Shown: positions 38,749 through 49,438, counted from the stretch's first letter. The stretch is DNA of 59,059 nt from Methanobacteriota archaeon (GCA_013791785.1 VMTD01000041.1:1-59059), one strand, 5' to 3'. The notes: generated by a model not told the origin, from the sequence alone. Numbers and translations: made by a program.

Positions 38749-40182
38749 ATGGGGTCGGCTTCCAGACTTCTGAAGAACACGACGGTACTACTGGCCAGTA
38801 ACTTCGCCACCAAGGGTCTCAGTGCGCTGTTCATCATTTACCTTGCAATATATCTGGAGGATTACGGTTTCGGCCAGTACAGTTTTGCACTGTCGTTTGC
38901 AGCGGTTTTCGTCATTTTTTCCGATCTGGGACTCGATGCCCTGACCATCAAGAACGTGGCCCGTGACGGAAAGGTGGCAGGTGCATACCTGGAATCGGTG
39001 GGGCTGCTCCGGCTGGGACTTTCGGTCCTGATGATAATCATATCACTGGCCATCGGTTATTTCATGGGCCTGGAAACGCACCTTCTCCTGGTGATACTGG
39101 TCGCCGGAATGGCTTACATGTTCGACAAGGTCTCCGGGCTGTTCTACGCAATATTCCGCGCCAGGGAAAGGATGGAACTGGAGGCGGGTACCCAGATTGC
39201 CTGGAAACTCATTCAGGTGGGGCTGGGGTTCGGCGCAATACACTTCGGCTTCTCCCTGCTGGGGATAATGCTGGTCCTGCTCATCTCTTCAGTGGTGAAA
39301 ACAATCATCGGGTTCACAGTGCTGATGAGGGAGGGGGTGCGTCCGGTGGGTGGTGCGATCAAGCTTAAAAATCTTTTCAGGGATGCCATGCCTTTCGCCG
39401 GGTACGAGGTGGGAAATGCAATTTACATGCAGATATCGATAATACTGCTTTTCCTGCTCCGGACGCCTGAAGAAACTGGCTGGTTCGCTGCCGGTCTAAG
39501 AATAATAATGTTCATGCTCCTGATACCCAGTGCCTTCGACGCGGCCATATTTCCGCTGTTCTCGAAACTGTACCACACATCTGCCGGCGACATGAATTTC
39601 GCCTACGGAAAATCATTGAAATTCAGCCTTCTGGCCGCAGTCCCGGTGGCAGTGATGCTGGCAATACTGGCAGAACCGGTTGCCGGAATTTTCGGGGATG
39701 TGTATGACAACACGGCCAGTGCAATAATCATAATGGCCGCGCTGCTTCCTCTGTACACCCTCAACATGCTAATGAAATCCGCGCTCTGGAGCGGGGATGC
39801 ACAGAAGAGCATCGCCGTCAATATCTGGATATCCCTGGCAGTGCTCACGACGATGTCTTATTTTTTCATCGTGGAATACGCATACACAGGTGCCGCAGTG
39901 GCCCTTGTGATTGCCGAATCATGTTTCCTGGCCCTGAACTACCGGGACGCGAGAAAGAAGAAATTTCCCATGGGATTGCACCTGGCCAAGCCGGTTGTGG
40001 CAGGAATCTGCATGATATTCTCGGCTTACGGGATGTATATCATACTGGCCGATGAGATAAGCAGGTACCACATGGCATTGCTGGCAGGTCTCGTTTACCT
40101 TCTGGCGATACTGCTCATGGGCGCCGTCACTGAATCAGACAGGGCCATGCTCAGGCGCGCATTACATCGTCGTAAATCCTGA
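38749..40182 (+). CDS. Oligosaccharide flippase (Wzx/MOP superfamily)
   Basis: Polytopic protein beginning 'LLKNTTVLLASNFATKGLSALFIIYLAIYLEDYGFGQYSFALS'. Confidence 0.85.
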   Translation: MGSASRLLKNTTVLLASNFATKGLSALFIIYLAIYLEDYGFGQYSFALSFAAVFVIFSDLGLDALTIKNVARDGKVAGAYLESVGLLRLGLSVLMIIISLAIGYFMGLETHLLLVILVAGMAYMFDKVSGLFYAIFRARERMELEAGTQIAWKLIQVGLGFGAIHFGFSLLGIMLVLLISSVVKTIIGFTVLMREGVRPVGGAIKLKNLFRDAMPFAGYEVGNAIYMQISIILLFLLRTPEETGWFAAGLRIIMFMLLIPSAFDAAIFPLFSKLYHTSAGDMNFAYGKSLKFSLLAAVPVAVMLAILAEPVAGIFGDVYDNTASAIIIMAALLPLYTLNMLMKSALWSGDAQKSIAVNIWISLAVLTTMSYFFIVEYAYTGAAVALVIAESCFLALNYRDARKKKFPMGLHLAKPVVAGICMIFSAYGMYIILADEISRYHMALLAGLVYLLAILLMGAVTESDRAMLRRALHRRKS

Positions 40183-40978
40183 GCAATTTCGAGACAGGAA
40201 TTTCCGGGCTGTGAAAACGTTTTATGAACTCGCGAGGTTCCTTCACCTCATCCGGGTTCTGGCCATCATAATATTTTGTGAATTTTTTCTCGAAATCCGT
40301 GAATGTCGCAAGACCGCAGGCCATGGCCTCCAGGCGCGCCATGCTGATGACATCGCCCACAGTGCCAATCATGAATTCGTAATGGTTCAGAAACTCATTG
40401 AGTTCATCGTATTCCACGCAGGGTAACATCCTCACATTTGACGGGAAATTGAACGGATAACCGTTGTTCACACAATCGTATTCCACGTCCGGCTTGATGA
40501 ATTTCGATAATTTCGAATTTTTCACCTGCTTTCCGAGAATGAGCTGGCGCTTGGATTTTTTTACCTCCGGCATGGGCCTGAAACGTTCCAAATCCACCGG
40601 ATTGGGAATGTATGTGCCATTTGGCTCGAATTCCTCCAGGTCCGGGGTGGACAGAATTATCGCTGCCGAGCGCTTTCTGATGTACTGGCTTATGACTGAA
40701 TAATGAAAAGGAAGCTGCTTTCTCCCGGTTCCGGTGAGCAACCGGAGGTCGGAACCATGGCAGTGCAGAATGAAAGGCTTCTTCAGCTTCCTGGCCAGCC
40801 TGAAAGCGGCAATCGTGTGCCTGTTCAGGGCATAGTGGCCGTGAATTATGTCGTGTTTTGCGATGGTCCTCGCATCTGGCACTTCCACGAAATCCGCCTG
40901 GACGCCTTTCTCCTTCAAACGGGATACCAGCAATTGCGGAATGTGTGCAATCTGATGCACGTGCAATACTCTCATCAA
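40151..40978 (-). CDS. Glycosyltransferase (GT-B-like)
   Basis: 'ILHCHGSDLR', 'YIPNPVDLERFRP', 'SMARLEAMACGLATFTDF'. Confidence 0.8.
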   Translation of the reverse strand: MMRVLHVHQIAHIPQLLVSRLKEKGVQADFVEVPDARTIAKHDIIHGHYALNRHTIAAFRLARKLKKPFILHCHGSDLRLLTGTGRKQLPFHYSVISQYIRKRSAAIILSTPDLEEFEPNGTYIPNPVDLERFRPMPEVKKSKRQLILGKQVKNSKLSKFIKPDVEYDCVNNGYPFNFPSNVRMLPCVEYDELNEFLNHYEFMIGTVGDVISMARLEAMACGLATFTDFEKKFTKYYDGQNPDEVKEPREFIKRFHSPEIPVSKLLRIYDDVMRA

Positions 40979-41014
40979 AGGGTAAAGTATGCGTTGTGTA
41001 TTAATAGATTACAA

Positions 41015-41794
41015 TCATTGGTCCAGAAAACGATTTGCGAGTGCCAGCGGATTGCATTCCAGATGTATTCTCTTGATACCTTTGGGGAGCTTTATGTCCA
41101 CGGAAAATCTCGAACCCCTCAGACGCTGGCTTTTTGGCATCAATCCGTCCTTTTTCAGGATGCCAAAGACAATTCGCGAGAAATCCTTCGAACGTGATTC
41201 GTAATGCCTGACCTTTTCCCGGAATTTCCCGGTAATGAAATATACGACATGCTTGTCAATCTTTTTCTTGCCCAGTATCCCCACGAACACCATCTTTCGG
41301 AGCCAGAATTCAACATTTTGCTGTCTGAGCCCGACAGATGAAACAATATCCTTCTGGCGTATGCTGTTTCCCGATCCATGAATAATCTTCAGTATTTTTG
41401 CCGGCCATTGAAAACGGAACATGCCTGCCAAGGCGAGGTCTTCCGCCTCCATCATTCCCTTGGGCCAGTAGATGTTTCGACCGTCCATCCCCCTGGATTC
41501 TATGTATCCGCCGGCGAGCAGCTGACCGAGATTCCAATTAATCGAGGAAGTGCTCATTTCCATCTTCCTGGCGATGGAACGGGTATGGTCGCACGGATTC
41601 CGGCACAGATGCGTGAATATCAAAAGCCTGAGGGGTTTCATCAGAAGCGAGACGCTGGCAGTCTGCGGTTCGATTTTACCGACTCTGTCGTCCTGGCGAA
41701 AAATCTTCTTGAGGATTCGACCGGCACTTTCCCCTGGCTGAGCATCGGACCTCGGCTCATGGGCTGGCGGATTATCCGGTTTCTGGTTCAGCAT
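41015..41794 (-). CDS. Winged-helix transcription regulator (two tandem wHTH domains)
   Basis: 'LRLLIFTHLCRNPCDHTRSIARKMEMSTSSINWNLGQL' and 'RQKDIVSSVGLRQQNVEFWLRKM'. Confidence 0.75.
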   Translation of the reverse strand: MLNQKPDNPPAHEPRSDAQPGESAGRILKKIFRQDDRVGKIEPQTASVSLLMKPLRLLIFTHLCRNPCDHTRSIARKMEMSTSSINWNLGQLLAGGYIESRGMDGRNIYWPKGMMEAEDLALAGMFRFQWPAKILKIIHGSGNSIRQKDIVSSVGLRQQNVEFWLRKMVFVGILGKKKIDKHVVYFITGKFREKVRHYESRSKDFSRIVFGILKKDGLMPKSQRLRGSRFSVDIKLPKGIKRIHLECNPLALANRFLDQ

Positions 41795-41868
41795 CCATCA
41801 CCTTCATTGCTATCAAGGCGTACACGATATAAATAATCTCACATTCCATCTTACGTAAGAATTCAGTA

Positions 41869-42107
41869 TTCTGAAATTTTAGATTTTAGAACTTAGATTT
41901 TAGATCTGTGCTGGCAGAATGTCCAACCGTATTTTAGATTTTAGAACTTAGATTTTAGATCTTTGCAGGGAATATGCAACGTCGTCAATCCGTCGTAAAT
42001 CTACAATCTACAATCCCTAAATCGAAAATCGTTATACATCTACAATCTACAATCCCTAAATCTACAATCGTCATACATCTACAATCGTCAATCTACAATC
42101 GTCATAC
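41869..42107 (+). repeat. TTTTAGA/TCTACAA heptad repeat family, long multi-unit copy
   Basis: Two T-rich arms and several TCTACAATC blocks; approximately the reverse complement of 10951..11153. Confidence 0.85.
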
Positions 42108-42157
42108 CAAGGATTTATATTGCATTTAGACTATTGACCTGCAAAGGGTGATTGTGA

Positions 42158-43294
42158 TTGCCAGAGAATTTCGTTGTAACCCCATGGGAAGTGACCGGCG
42201 ACATCGATTATGAAAGATTGATCGAGATGTTCGGCACCCAGAAGATAGACAGCAAGATTATTTCCAAATTCGTGGAGCACACTGGTGAACTACATACGAT
42301 GCTGCGCCGCGGGATATTCTATTCCCACAGGGACATGGACAAGATTTTCCAGGATGTGGAGAGTGGCGCCGGATTCGTCATGTACACCGGTCGCGGGCCT
42401 TCCGGACACACACACCTGGGTCACCTGATGCCCTGGCTTTTCACGAAATACCTTCAGGACAAATTTGGTATAGAACTTTATTTCCAGATGACCGACGACG
42501 AGAAATTCATGTTCAACCAGAACCTCACCATGGAGGACACGCGAAAATACGCTTACGAAAACGCGCTGGACATCATCGCCCTGGGCTTCGACCCCGAGAA
42601 AACGCACATATTCCTGGACACGGAATACAGCAACCAGCTTTACAAGATTGCCATAAAGGTCGCCAAGAAGGTCACCTTCAACACCACGAAGGCGGTGTTC
42701 GGTTTCAACAACAGCACGAATATAGGTTCAATATGGTTCACCAGCATGCAGGCCGCACCGGCCTTTCTTCCCAGCGTCCTGCGCGGCCGAAACATAAGAT
42801 GCGTCATCCCCTGTGCCATTGACCAGGACCCGCATTTCAGAGTGGCCCGGGACATCGCCGAAGGTATCGGTTTCTACAAACCGGCGTTGCTGCATTGCAA
42901 GATGCTGCCGAGCCTTGCCGGTTCGGATAAAATGTCCGCCTCGCTGCCCAACACCAGCATTTTCACGATTGACAAACCGAAGGATATCAAGAAGAAGATA
43001 GGCAATGCCTTCACCGGCGGATGCGTCAGCGTGGAGGAGCAGAAAGTGAAAGGAGGTAATCCGGACATCTGCTCGGTCTACCAGTATCTCTATTACATTT
43101 TCGAAGAGAACGATGCGAAACTGGAGGACAGGAAGACAAAGTGTCGGTCCGGCGAACTGCTGTGCGGGTACTGCAAGCAATATCTCACTGAGAAAGTAGT
43201 AACCTTTATTGAAGCGCATCAGGTCAGAAGGGAGCAGGCCAGAGAGATTCTTGAAAAATTCATGCTCAGGGATTGCCAGGGTGAGGAAAAGTGA
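42158..43294 (+). CDS. trpS: Tryptophanyl-tRNA synthetase
   Basis: 'GRGPSGHTHLGHL' (HIGH-like), 'DQDPHFRVARDIAE', 'KMSASLPNTSIF' (KMSKS-like). Confidence 0.93.
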   Translation: MPENFVVTPWEVTGDIDYERLIEMFGTQKIDSKIISKFVEHTGELHTMLRRGIFYSHRDMDKIFQDVESGAGFVMYTGRGPSGHTHLGHLMPWLFTKYLQDKFGIELYFQMTDDEKFMFNQNLTMEDTRKYAYENALDIIALGFDPEKTHIFLDTEYSNQLYKIAIKVAKKVTFNTTKAVFGFNNSTNIGSIWFTSMQAAPAFLPSVLRGRNIRCVIPCAIDQDPHFRVARDIAEGIGFYKPALLHCKMLPSLAGSDKMSASLPNTSIFTIDKPKDIKKKIGNAFTGGCVSVEEQKVKGGNPDICSVYQYLYYIFEENDAKLEDRKTKCRSGELLCGYCKQYLTEKVVTFIEAHQVRREQAREILEKFMLRDCQGEEK

Positions 43295-44337
43295 AGGTAC
43301 TCAGTGTCATAGGCGCGAGACCGCAGTTCATCAAGGCATCCGTGGTGTCCAGGGCACTCAGGAAGAACAGCGAGGAGATACTTGTTCACACGGGCCAGCA
43401 TTACGATTACGAGATGTCCAAGGTTTTTTTCGAGGTCATGGGAATACCGCAACCGGACTACAACCTGGAAGTCGGCTCGGGAACTCACGGTTGGCAGAAG
43501 GCCAGGATGCTGGAGGGCATCGAGAAGATAATACTCGACAGAAAACCCGACCGGGTGCTGGTCTACGGGGATACAAATTCAACTCTTGCAGGTGCGCTGG
43601 CTGCGGTCAAATTGCATGTGCCTGTGGCTCATGTGGAAGCGGGACTGAGGTCGTTCAACATGGCCATGCCCGAGGAAGTGAACAGGAGGCTCACCGACCA
43701 CATCTCGAAACTGCTTTTCTGCCCCACACCCACTGCAATCCGTAACCTGGAGAACGAGGGAATACGGGAAGGCGTCCACCTTGTGGGGGACGTGATGTAC
43801 GATGCGGCCCTGGAATACTCCGACATGAAGACCGACGTGCTGGAGAGGAACGGACTGGCCGCGAAAAAATACCTGCTTCTCACAGTTCACAGGCCAGTTA
43901 ATACAGATAACCGCCGTAATCTGGAAGGTATTTTTGAAGCAACGAACGGACACGATGTTGTATTCCCGGCCCATCCCAGGACTGTGGCCTTCATCGGGAA
44001 GCACGGCATAACCATACCGGAAAATATCAGAATGATCAAGCCTGTGGATTACATTGAATCACTTGCTCTGGTGAAGAATGCCGAAAAGCTTCTCACAGAT
44101 TCCGGCGGCATGCAGAAAGAAGCATATTTCTTCGGAACGCCGTGCATCACCCTGAGGGAGGAGACCGAGTGGGTGGAAACGGTGAGCGAGGGCTGGAATG
44201 TGCTTGTGGGTGCGGATAAGACAAAGATATCATCTGCCGTGCAGAATTTCAACCCAACAGGGGAGAGAAAGGCCAGCTACGGGAACGGGGATGCTTCGCA
44301 GAAAATTGTGGATATCCTGGAGAATACCAACATATAA
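43291..44337 (+). CDS. wecB: UDP-N-acetylglucosamine 2-epimerase (non-hydrolysing)
   Basis: 'GARPQFIKASVVSRAL', 'HTGQHYD', 'VYGDTNSTLAGALAA', 'HVEAGLRSFN', 'TDSGGMQKEAYFFGTPCITLREETEW'. Confidence 0.92.
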   Translation: MKVLSVIGARPQFIKASVVSRALRKNSEEILVHTGQHYDYEMSKVFFEVMGIPQPDYNLEVGSGTHGWQKARMLEGIEKIILDRKPDRVLVYGDTNSTLAGALAAVKLHVPVAHVEAGLRSFNMAMPEEVNRRLTDHISKLLFCPTPTAIRNLENEGIREGVHLVGDVMYDAALEYSDMKTDVLERNGLAAKKYLLLTVHRPVNTDNRRNLEGIFEATNGHDVVFPAHPRTVAFIGKHGITIPENIRMIKPVDYIESLALVKNAEKLLTDSGGMQKEAYFFGTPCITLREETEWVETVSEGWNVLVGADKTKISSAVQNFNPTGERKASYGNGDASQKIVDILENTNI

Positions 44338-44447
44338 ACTACCGGCAATTAAGAGAGCTGGCATTTGGAACAACGACATTTGTTGCGAATAGATCGATCA
44401 TGGCATCGGTCTAACACAATCCAACTCGTGACTTGCGAATTATGATA

Positions 44448-45371
44448 TTATTCCCCGCGACCTATCTCAACCATCCTGTCCAGCGGTTTCCTGGCCCTCT
44501 CGAGAATGTCCTTTGAAATCTCGACCTTCGGTTCCAGGGTCTCAAGGCTTTTGATGACCTTTTCCAGGGTGATTTTCTTCATGTTCTGGCACACGGCATC
44601 TTCCACGGCATAGAACTGTTTTCCTGGAATATCTTTTGAAAGCCGGTAAGTCATCTCCTTTTCGGTGCCAAGTATGAATTCCGCCGCATCGGATTTTTTC
44701 GCATGCACCAGCATTCCGTGGGTCGAGAATACACAATCAGCGTAATCAATCACTTCCGGCGTGCATTCCGGATGGACCATAACCTCGGCTTCGGGATGCA
44801 GCGACTTCAGAGACTCCAACTTGGCCACTGTGATTTTGTTGTGATGTACCGCGCAGAATCCCGGCCACAGTATGATCTCCTTTTCGGGTACGAATCTCTG
44901 GACGTACATTCCGAGATTCCGGTCCGGTGTGAAAATTATCTTTTTCTCCCTGACGGATTTTATAACCTTGACAGCGTTTCCGGACGTGCAACAAACATCG
45001 GATTCCGCTTTCACATCAGCAGTGGTATTGACATAGGACACCACAACAGCATCCGGATGCTTGGATTTCATTTCCCTGAGAAACGGAATCTCGACCATGT
45101 CAGCCATGGGACATCTGGCATCCGGCTCGGGATGAATAATCACCTTCTGCGGGCTGAGAATCTTGGCAGTCTCTGCCATGAAATTTACACCGCAGAAAAT
45201 GATGATTTTGGAATCCATCTTAGAAGCTTCCGTGGCAAGCGCGAGGGAATCACCCAGCAGGTCAGCTATGTCCTGGACATCCGGCATCTGATAGTTGTGC
45301 GCGATTATGACTGCATCGTGTTTCTTCTTCAGCTCCCTGATGTACTCAAGGGTCTCATTTGAAACTGGCAT
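44448..45371 (-). CDS. nadA: Quinolinate synthase A
   Basis: 'AHNYQMPDVQDIADLLGDSLAL', 'GVNFMAETAKIL', 'WPGFCAVHHKI'-like, 'HPECTPEVIDYAD'. Confidence 0.92.
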   Translation of the reverse strand: MPVSNETLEYIRELKKKHDAVIIAHNYQMPDVQDIADLLGDSLALATEASKMDSKIIIFCGVNFMAETAKILSPQKVIIHPEPDARCPMADMVEIPFLREMKSKHPDAVVVSYVNTTADVKAESDVCCTSGNAVKVIKSVREKKIIFTPDRNLGMYVQRFVPEKEIILWPGFCAVHHNKITVAKLESLKSLHPEAEVMVHPECTPEVIDYADCVFSTHGMLVHAKKSDAAEFILGTEKEMTYRLSKDIPGKQFYAVEDAVCQNMKKITLEKVIKSLETLEPKVEISKDILERARKPLDRMVEIGRGE

Positions 45372-45419
45372 CTTGGGTGGGATTGACGCCCGACATATTA
45401 AGTTTGTGTCTGCGCGTAA

Positions 45420-45533
45420 GAGTTCAATATTCTGAAATTGTCGATTTTAGATCTTAGATTTTAGATCTTTGCTGGCAGAATGTCGTCCGTCGTAAATCTA
45501 CAATCTACAATTACTAAATCGAAAATCGTTACG
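45420..45533 (+). repeat. TTTTAGA/TCTACAA heptad repeat family, copy
   Basis: TTCTGAAATTGTCGATTTTAGATCTTAGATTTTAGATCTTTGCTGGCAGAATG...CGTCGTAAATCTACAATCTACAATTACTAAATCGAAAATCGTT. Confidence 0.85.
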
Positions 45534-45595
45534 CTGACCACTTACATCTGCGCACATTACCAATGTTTATATCGGTAGGACGTTTTTCGGAAACT

Positions 45596-46831
45596 ATGGA
45601 ATCCGGAAAGCCAGTAGGGAACACCAACCCGAGGCTCGAATTCACCAAGGCCATGTTCAGGAAGTATTATTCCAAGGCCAATGTCCAGCCGCCCGGAAAG
45701 CTCATCAACAGGGAGTTCGGCGTCATCACAGAGAGGGGAGGTATGTGGCGCCACCTGGGGTTCGGAACACCGGATGAATTGCAGAACTTCCTGAAGAAGC
45801 AGGCACCGATTCATGCATATCACTCATCGGCCTACTACACCAAGCCCAACGCCCGAACGATGGATGAAAAAACATGGCTTGGCGCCGACCTGATATTCGA
45901 TCTGGATGCGGACCATATCCAGGGAAGCGAGAACATGACCATTGAGATGATGTTCGAGAAGGTCAAGGTGCAATTCAAAAAACTGGTCCACAGCTACCTG
46001 CTGGATGATTTTGGTTTTGACGAGAATGATGTCAAAATTGTCTTTTCCGGCGGAAGAGGATATCACGCTCACGTGAGCAATGAGAAAGTTCTCCGCCTGA
46101 ACAGCCATGAGAGAAGGGAAATTGTGGATTATATCACTAAACCCAGCACCAACATTGACACGCTTGTCAGGAAGGTGATTTTCAGCAACGAGAGGTTCAA
46201 GGACCATGATAACAAGAAATACATTTACCGGCTTTACCCGCGGGACACACCCGGTTGGAGAGGCAAGGTGACTGCCAGCGTCCTGGATTTCATAGACAGA
46301 ACCGAGAAAATGCCAAAAGAAAATGTCATCGACGAACTTGAGAGCCACAGAGGGATTGGTGACACGCTCGCCCTGAAAATATACAACAGCATGTACCTCG
46401 GCAAACCCGGTGACCGTGGGATCGACAAGATGCGGAGCGACCTCAACCTGGAACCCTTCGGCGAGGATTCCGTGAGGAACAGCTTCATCAACCATATCGT
46501 GAAGGAGATGACCGTCGACCTGGGCGGCGAGACTGATGAACCCGTAACGTCTGACATAAAACGCCTCATCAGGCTTCCCGGCTCTGTCCACGGGAAGACA
46601 GGCCTGGTTGTCAGGACCATGACCGTGGAGGAACTGAACGGATTTCTGCCGCTGCGGGATTCGGTTTGGCCCGGTTTTGAAAAGAGCACTGTCAAACTCA
46701 TGGGTCTGGAAGATTACGAGGTAAAACTGAAGAATACGGTGTTCAAAGTAAAGAAAGACACAGAAACCGAGGTCCCGGAATATGCCGCACTCTTTCTCTT
46801 GGGGCAAAAAAAGTGCGACATACGAATATAA
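45596..46831 (+). CDS. priS: DNA primase small subunit
   Basis: 'LIFDLDADHI', 'IVFSGGRGYHAHV', 'VTSDIKRLIRLPGSVHGKTGL' as in archaeal PriS; TATA-like TTTATATC near 45565 suggests start at 45596. Confidence 0.9.
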   Translation: MESGKPVGNTNPRLEFTKAMFRKYYSKANVQPPGKLINREFGVITERGGMWRHLGFGTPDELQNFLKKQAPIHAYHSSAYYTKPNARTMDEKTWLGADLIFDLDADHIQGSENMTIEMMFEKVKVQFKKLVHSYLLDDFGFDENDVKIVFSGGRGYHAHVSNEKVLRLNSHERREIVDYITKPSTNIDTLVRKVIFSNERFKDHDNKKYIYRLYPRDTPGWRGKVTASVLDFIDRTEKMPKENVIDELESHRGIGDTLALKIYNSMYLGKPGDRGIDKMRSDLNLEPFGEDSVRNSFINHIVKEMTVDLGGETDEPVTSDIKRLIRLPGSVHGKTGLVVRTMTVEELNGFLPLRDSVWPGFEKSTVKLMGLEDYEVKLKNTVFKVKKDTETEVPEYAALFLLGQKKCDIRI

Positions 46832-47538
46832 GTTATTTATTACTCAAAAATCCTGCGTAAAATACGGCATGTAATGAAAATAAGACATAAAAGGTAATAA
46901 AAATTAAATAATCGTATGCACATAACATCTCGAAAAGAACTATTAGAGAAACAGACGTCGCACGTTTTAGTATATTAATATTACGTCGCATTTTCTATGT
47001 ATTGCGACAAACAAAACACAAGGATATAAACCTAACGATTTTTCGAACAAGGCATGAAAAATCCAAAAAAGAGGTAATAAAATCCATTTAATCGTAGCAC
47101 TGCATAAAGAGTCAAAATGAAATGTCAAGGAAACATCAAAAAATATCAGCAGAGGCTAGGCTCCTGCGTGGAAAAACATGGTTCTGTGAGAATATGAGCG
47201 TGAAACAGCGTATTTGAGGCAGCGCATAAAACTTAAAGATTTAAAAAATAGTCAAATAAAGTAAAATAGAGTATAATATAAGCATATTACCAATAATGAA
47301 ACAGAAAAGATTATAAAACAAGTAACAATCAAATATAATTAAACAATTAAAGTTTAAAGGACAATAAAGATACATATAAAGTTATATATAATAATACACC
47401 GAGTCATTAGAGGTATAATTATAGCTATGTCGCGCATATAATAAAACAATAAAGATAATGAGCCGATAAATAAAGCTTAAAGAGATATTTTACAAAAACG
47501 ATGTAGCAAACTATTTTTAAAGGCAACCCGATGCAACA

Positions 47539-48678
47539 TTGATGAACGAGGAAGAAAGCATACGGTGCCCAATATGCGGGACAGTAAACAAACCTGATTC
47601 TGAATCATGCACCATGTGCAAGACAAAACTGAAGAAGAAGACCGACGGCAGTCTGGGCGTAAGCTCACCCAAATCAAGGGGAAAGACGCACATAATGATA
47701 GATATAGAAGATCCCCTGACAAGGAAGAAATTGGAAGAACTTACTCTTATACCAGGTGTAACAAGAAAGAAGGCCCTGATGCTCTACCAGGCAGGTATCC
47801 ACAGCATGGAAGAATTTCTTATGAAAGCCCTGCACGGTGAGAGATTTTCTGCCAATTATTCACGAACAGTGGCCAACAAACTGCTGGTTCAATCACTGGG
47901 AGGAAAGAAGAAAGGAAGCGTAGACATTCCTTGCCCATCTTGCAAAGCGCCGAATCCGGCGAACAGTATAAAATGTAAAGTATGCAATTTTGACATAAAA
48001 GAGGATATGGATTCTGTGGACCTGGATAACCTTTCGGGCACGATATCCGAATCTGTGGGCAACATACTCACCGAGCTCAGCGAATCCGAGGATTTCGAAT
48101 CACTGCCCGAGGAACTGAAAAAACAGTTTGCCTGCCTGGTGGAATCGGACGATGTGGATTTCGACGCGGAAAAACCGAAGGACCTGGAGGCTCTGGGTAT
48201 CGACCTGGACAAGCTGGACGAGATGGCCGAGGAAAGTTCCGGGGAGGACGTTGCAGCCGATGCTCCGGAAACTGCGGAAGAGCCCCCCGCAGAAACACCG
48301 GAACCTGAAATTCAGAAGGAAAAACCGGAAACGGTAATGGCTGCCGAACCTGAGTCGGAGAAGAACGCCAATCCCGAGAAAAAGAAAAAGCAGGATAAGA
48401 TCCGCGGCATACTGCAGGACAAGTTGATAAAGTGGAGAAAAGCGGGTTATGAAATTACAGAATTGGAACAATATCTTGATGATGTCGAAGGCTTTAAAGA
48501 AAAGGCAAAAATGGTTTTGGGCAACGGAAAAGTGGTGAAACAGAGATACAAAAAACAGATAGAAATGTGGAAAGAGAAAGGATTTGATGTGTCCGAACTC
48601 GAACCGATACTAGAAACAGATGTGGATATGTTTCCAGAGAAAGCAAAAGAAATACTCAAAAAGCAAAAAAATAAGTAA
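47539..48678 (+). CDS. Zn-ribbon / HhH / Zn-ribbon protein with acidic linker and C-terminal tandem repeats
   Basis: 'CPICGTVNKPDSESCTMCK', 'LTLIPGVTRKKALMLYQAGI', 'CPSCKAPNPANSIKCKVC', two copies of 'W(R/K)(K/E)(A/K)G(Y/F)(E/D)(I/V)(T/S)ELE'. Confidence 0.8.
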   Translation: MMNEEESIRCPICGTVNKPDSESCTMCKTKLKKKTDGSLGVSSPKSRGKTHIMIDIEDPLTRKKLEELTLIPGVTRKKALMLYQAGIHSMEEFLMKALHGERFSANYSRTVANKLLVQSLGGKKKGSVDIPCPSCKAPNPANSIKCKVCNFDIKEDMDSVDLDNLSGTISESVGNILTELSESEDFESLPEELKKQFACLVESDDVDFDAEKPKDLEALGIDLDKLDEMAEESSGEDVAADAPETAEEPPAETPEPEIQKEKPETVMAAEPESEKNANPEKKKKQDKIRGILQDKLIKWRKAGYEITELEQYLDDVEGFKEKAKMVLGNGKVVKQRYKKQIEMWKEKGFDVSELEPILETDVDMFPEKAKEILKKQKNK

Positions 48679-48817
48679 ATATATAAATATAAAAATTATT
48701 ATTTCAATATAGAAGCATAAATATATATTACCATAGCATATAATAAAAATATAATAATTTAATTAATTTATTTAAAAATATAAATAGGGAGCATATAATT
48801 ATAGTTGAAAATAACGA

Positions 48818-49432
48818 TTATTCCTGGGCCCTTTTCATGCCCTTTCCGATCATGTAAACCTCCGAGCTGGTTTTCCTTGAGGCTTTGGGGGAGTATCTTT
48901 TTGCAGTGGCAAATTTGTCCTTGATGCGCCCGAAAAATTCATGTGCCATGTCACCGTCAAATACCTTGATGACCATGTTACCGCCCCTGACCAGAAACAT
49001 ATCACAATAGCTCAGAGCCATCTCGGCAAGTTCTATGGACCTTGCATGATCAAATGAATAATTGCCGCTGATGTTCGGTGCCATATCCGATATGACAACG
49101 TTCGCGAACCCGTCTAGTAGTTCTCTTTTAACCTGCGACTTCACCGCCACTGACCTGGCGTCGCCCTTGATAGTTACCACACCGCTTATCGGATCCAGCG
49201 GTTTGATGTCCAAAGCGATTACACGGCCTTTCTCACCAACCAATTCGGAAGCGACCTGTGACCAACCGCCCGGGTTGGCACCCAAATCGATGACAGTGTC
49301 ACCGTTCCGGAATATGCTGAAGCGCTCATCTATCTGCATGAGCTTGTAGGCCGCCCTGCTGCGATAATTCTCATCCTTGGCCAATCTGTAATAGTAATCC
49401 TTCTTTCGGTCAGAGACCCAATTTTTTGACAT
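48818..49432 (-). CDS. RrmJ/FtsJ-family RNA 2'-O-methyltransferase
   Basis: 'YRSRAAYKLMQIDERFSIF', 'VIDLGANPGGWSQVASELVG', 'VISDMAPNISGNYSFDHARSIELAEMAL', 'GGNMVIKVFDGD'. Confidence 0.92.
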   Translation of the reverse strand: MSKNWVSDRKKDYYYRLAKDENYRSRAAYKLMQIDERFSIFRNGDTVIDLGANPGGWSQVASELVGEKGRVIALDIKPLDPISGVVTIKGDARSVAVKSQVKRELLDGFANVVISDMAPNISGNYSFDHARSIELAEMALSYCDMFLVRGGNMVIKVFDGDMAHEFFGRIKDKFATAKRYSPKASRKTSSEVYMIGKGMKRAQE

Positions 49433-49438
49433 GTTCGC

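Noticed and set aside
41869-42107. Heptad repeats as a CRISPR array
   Set aside because: Period is only ~7-9 bp and there are no regular spacers.
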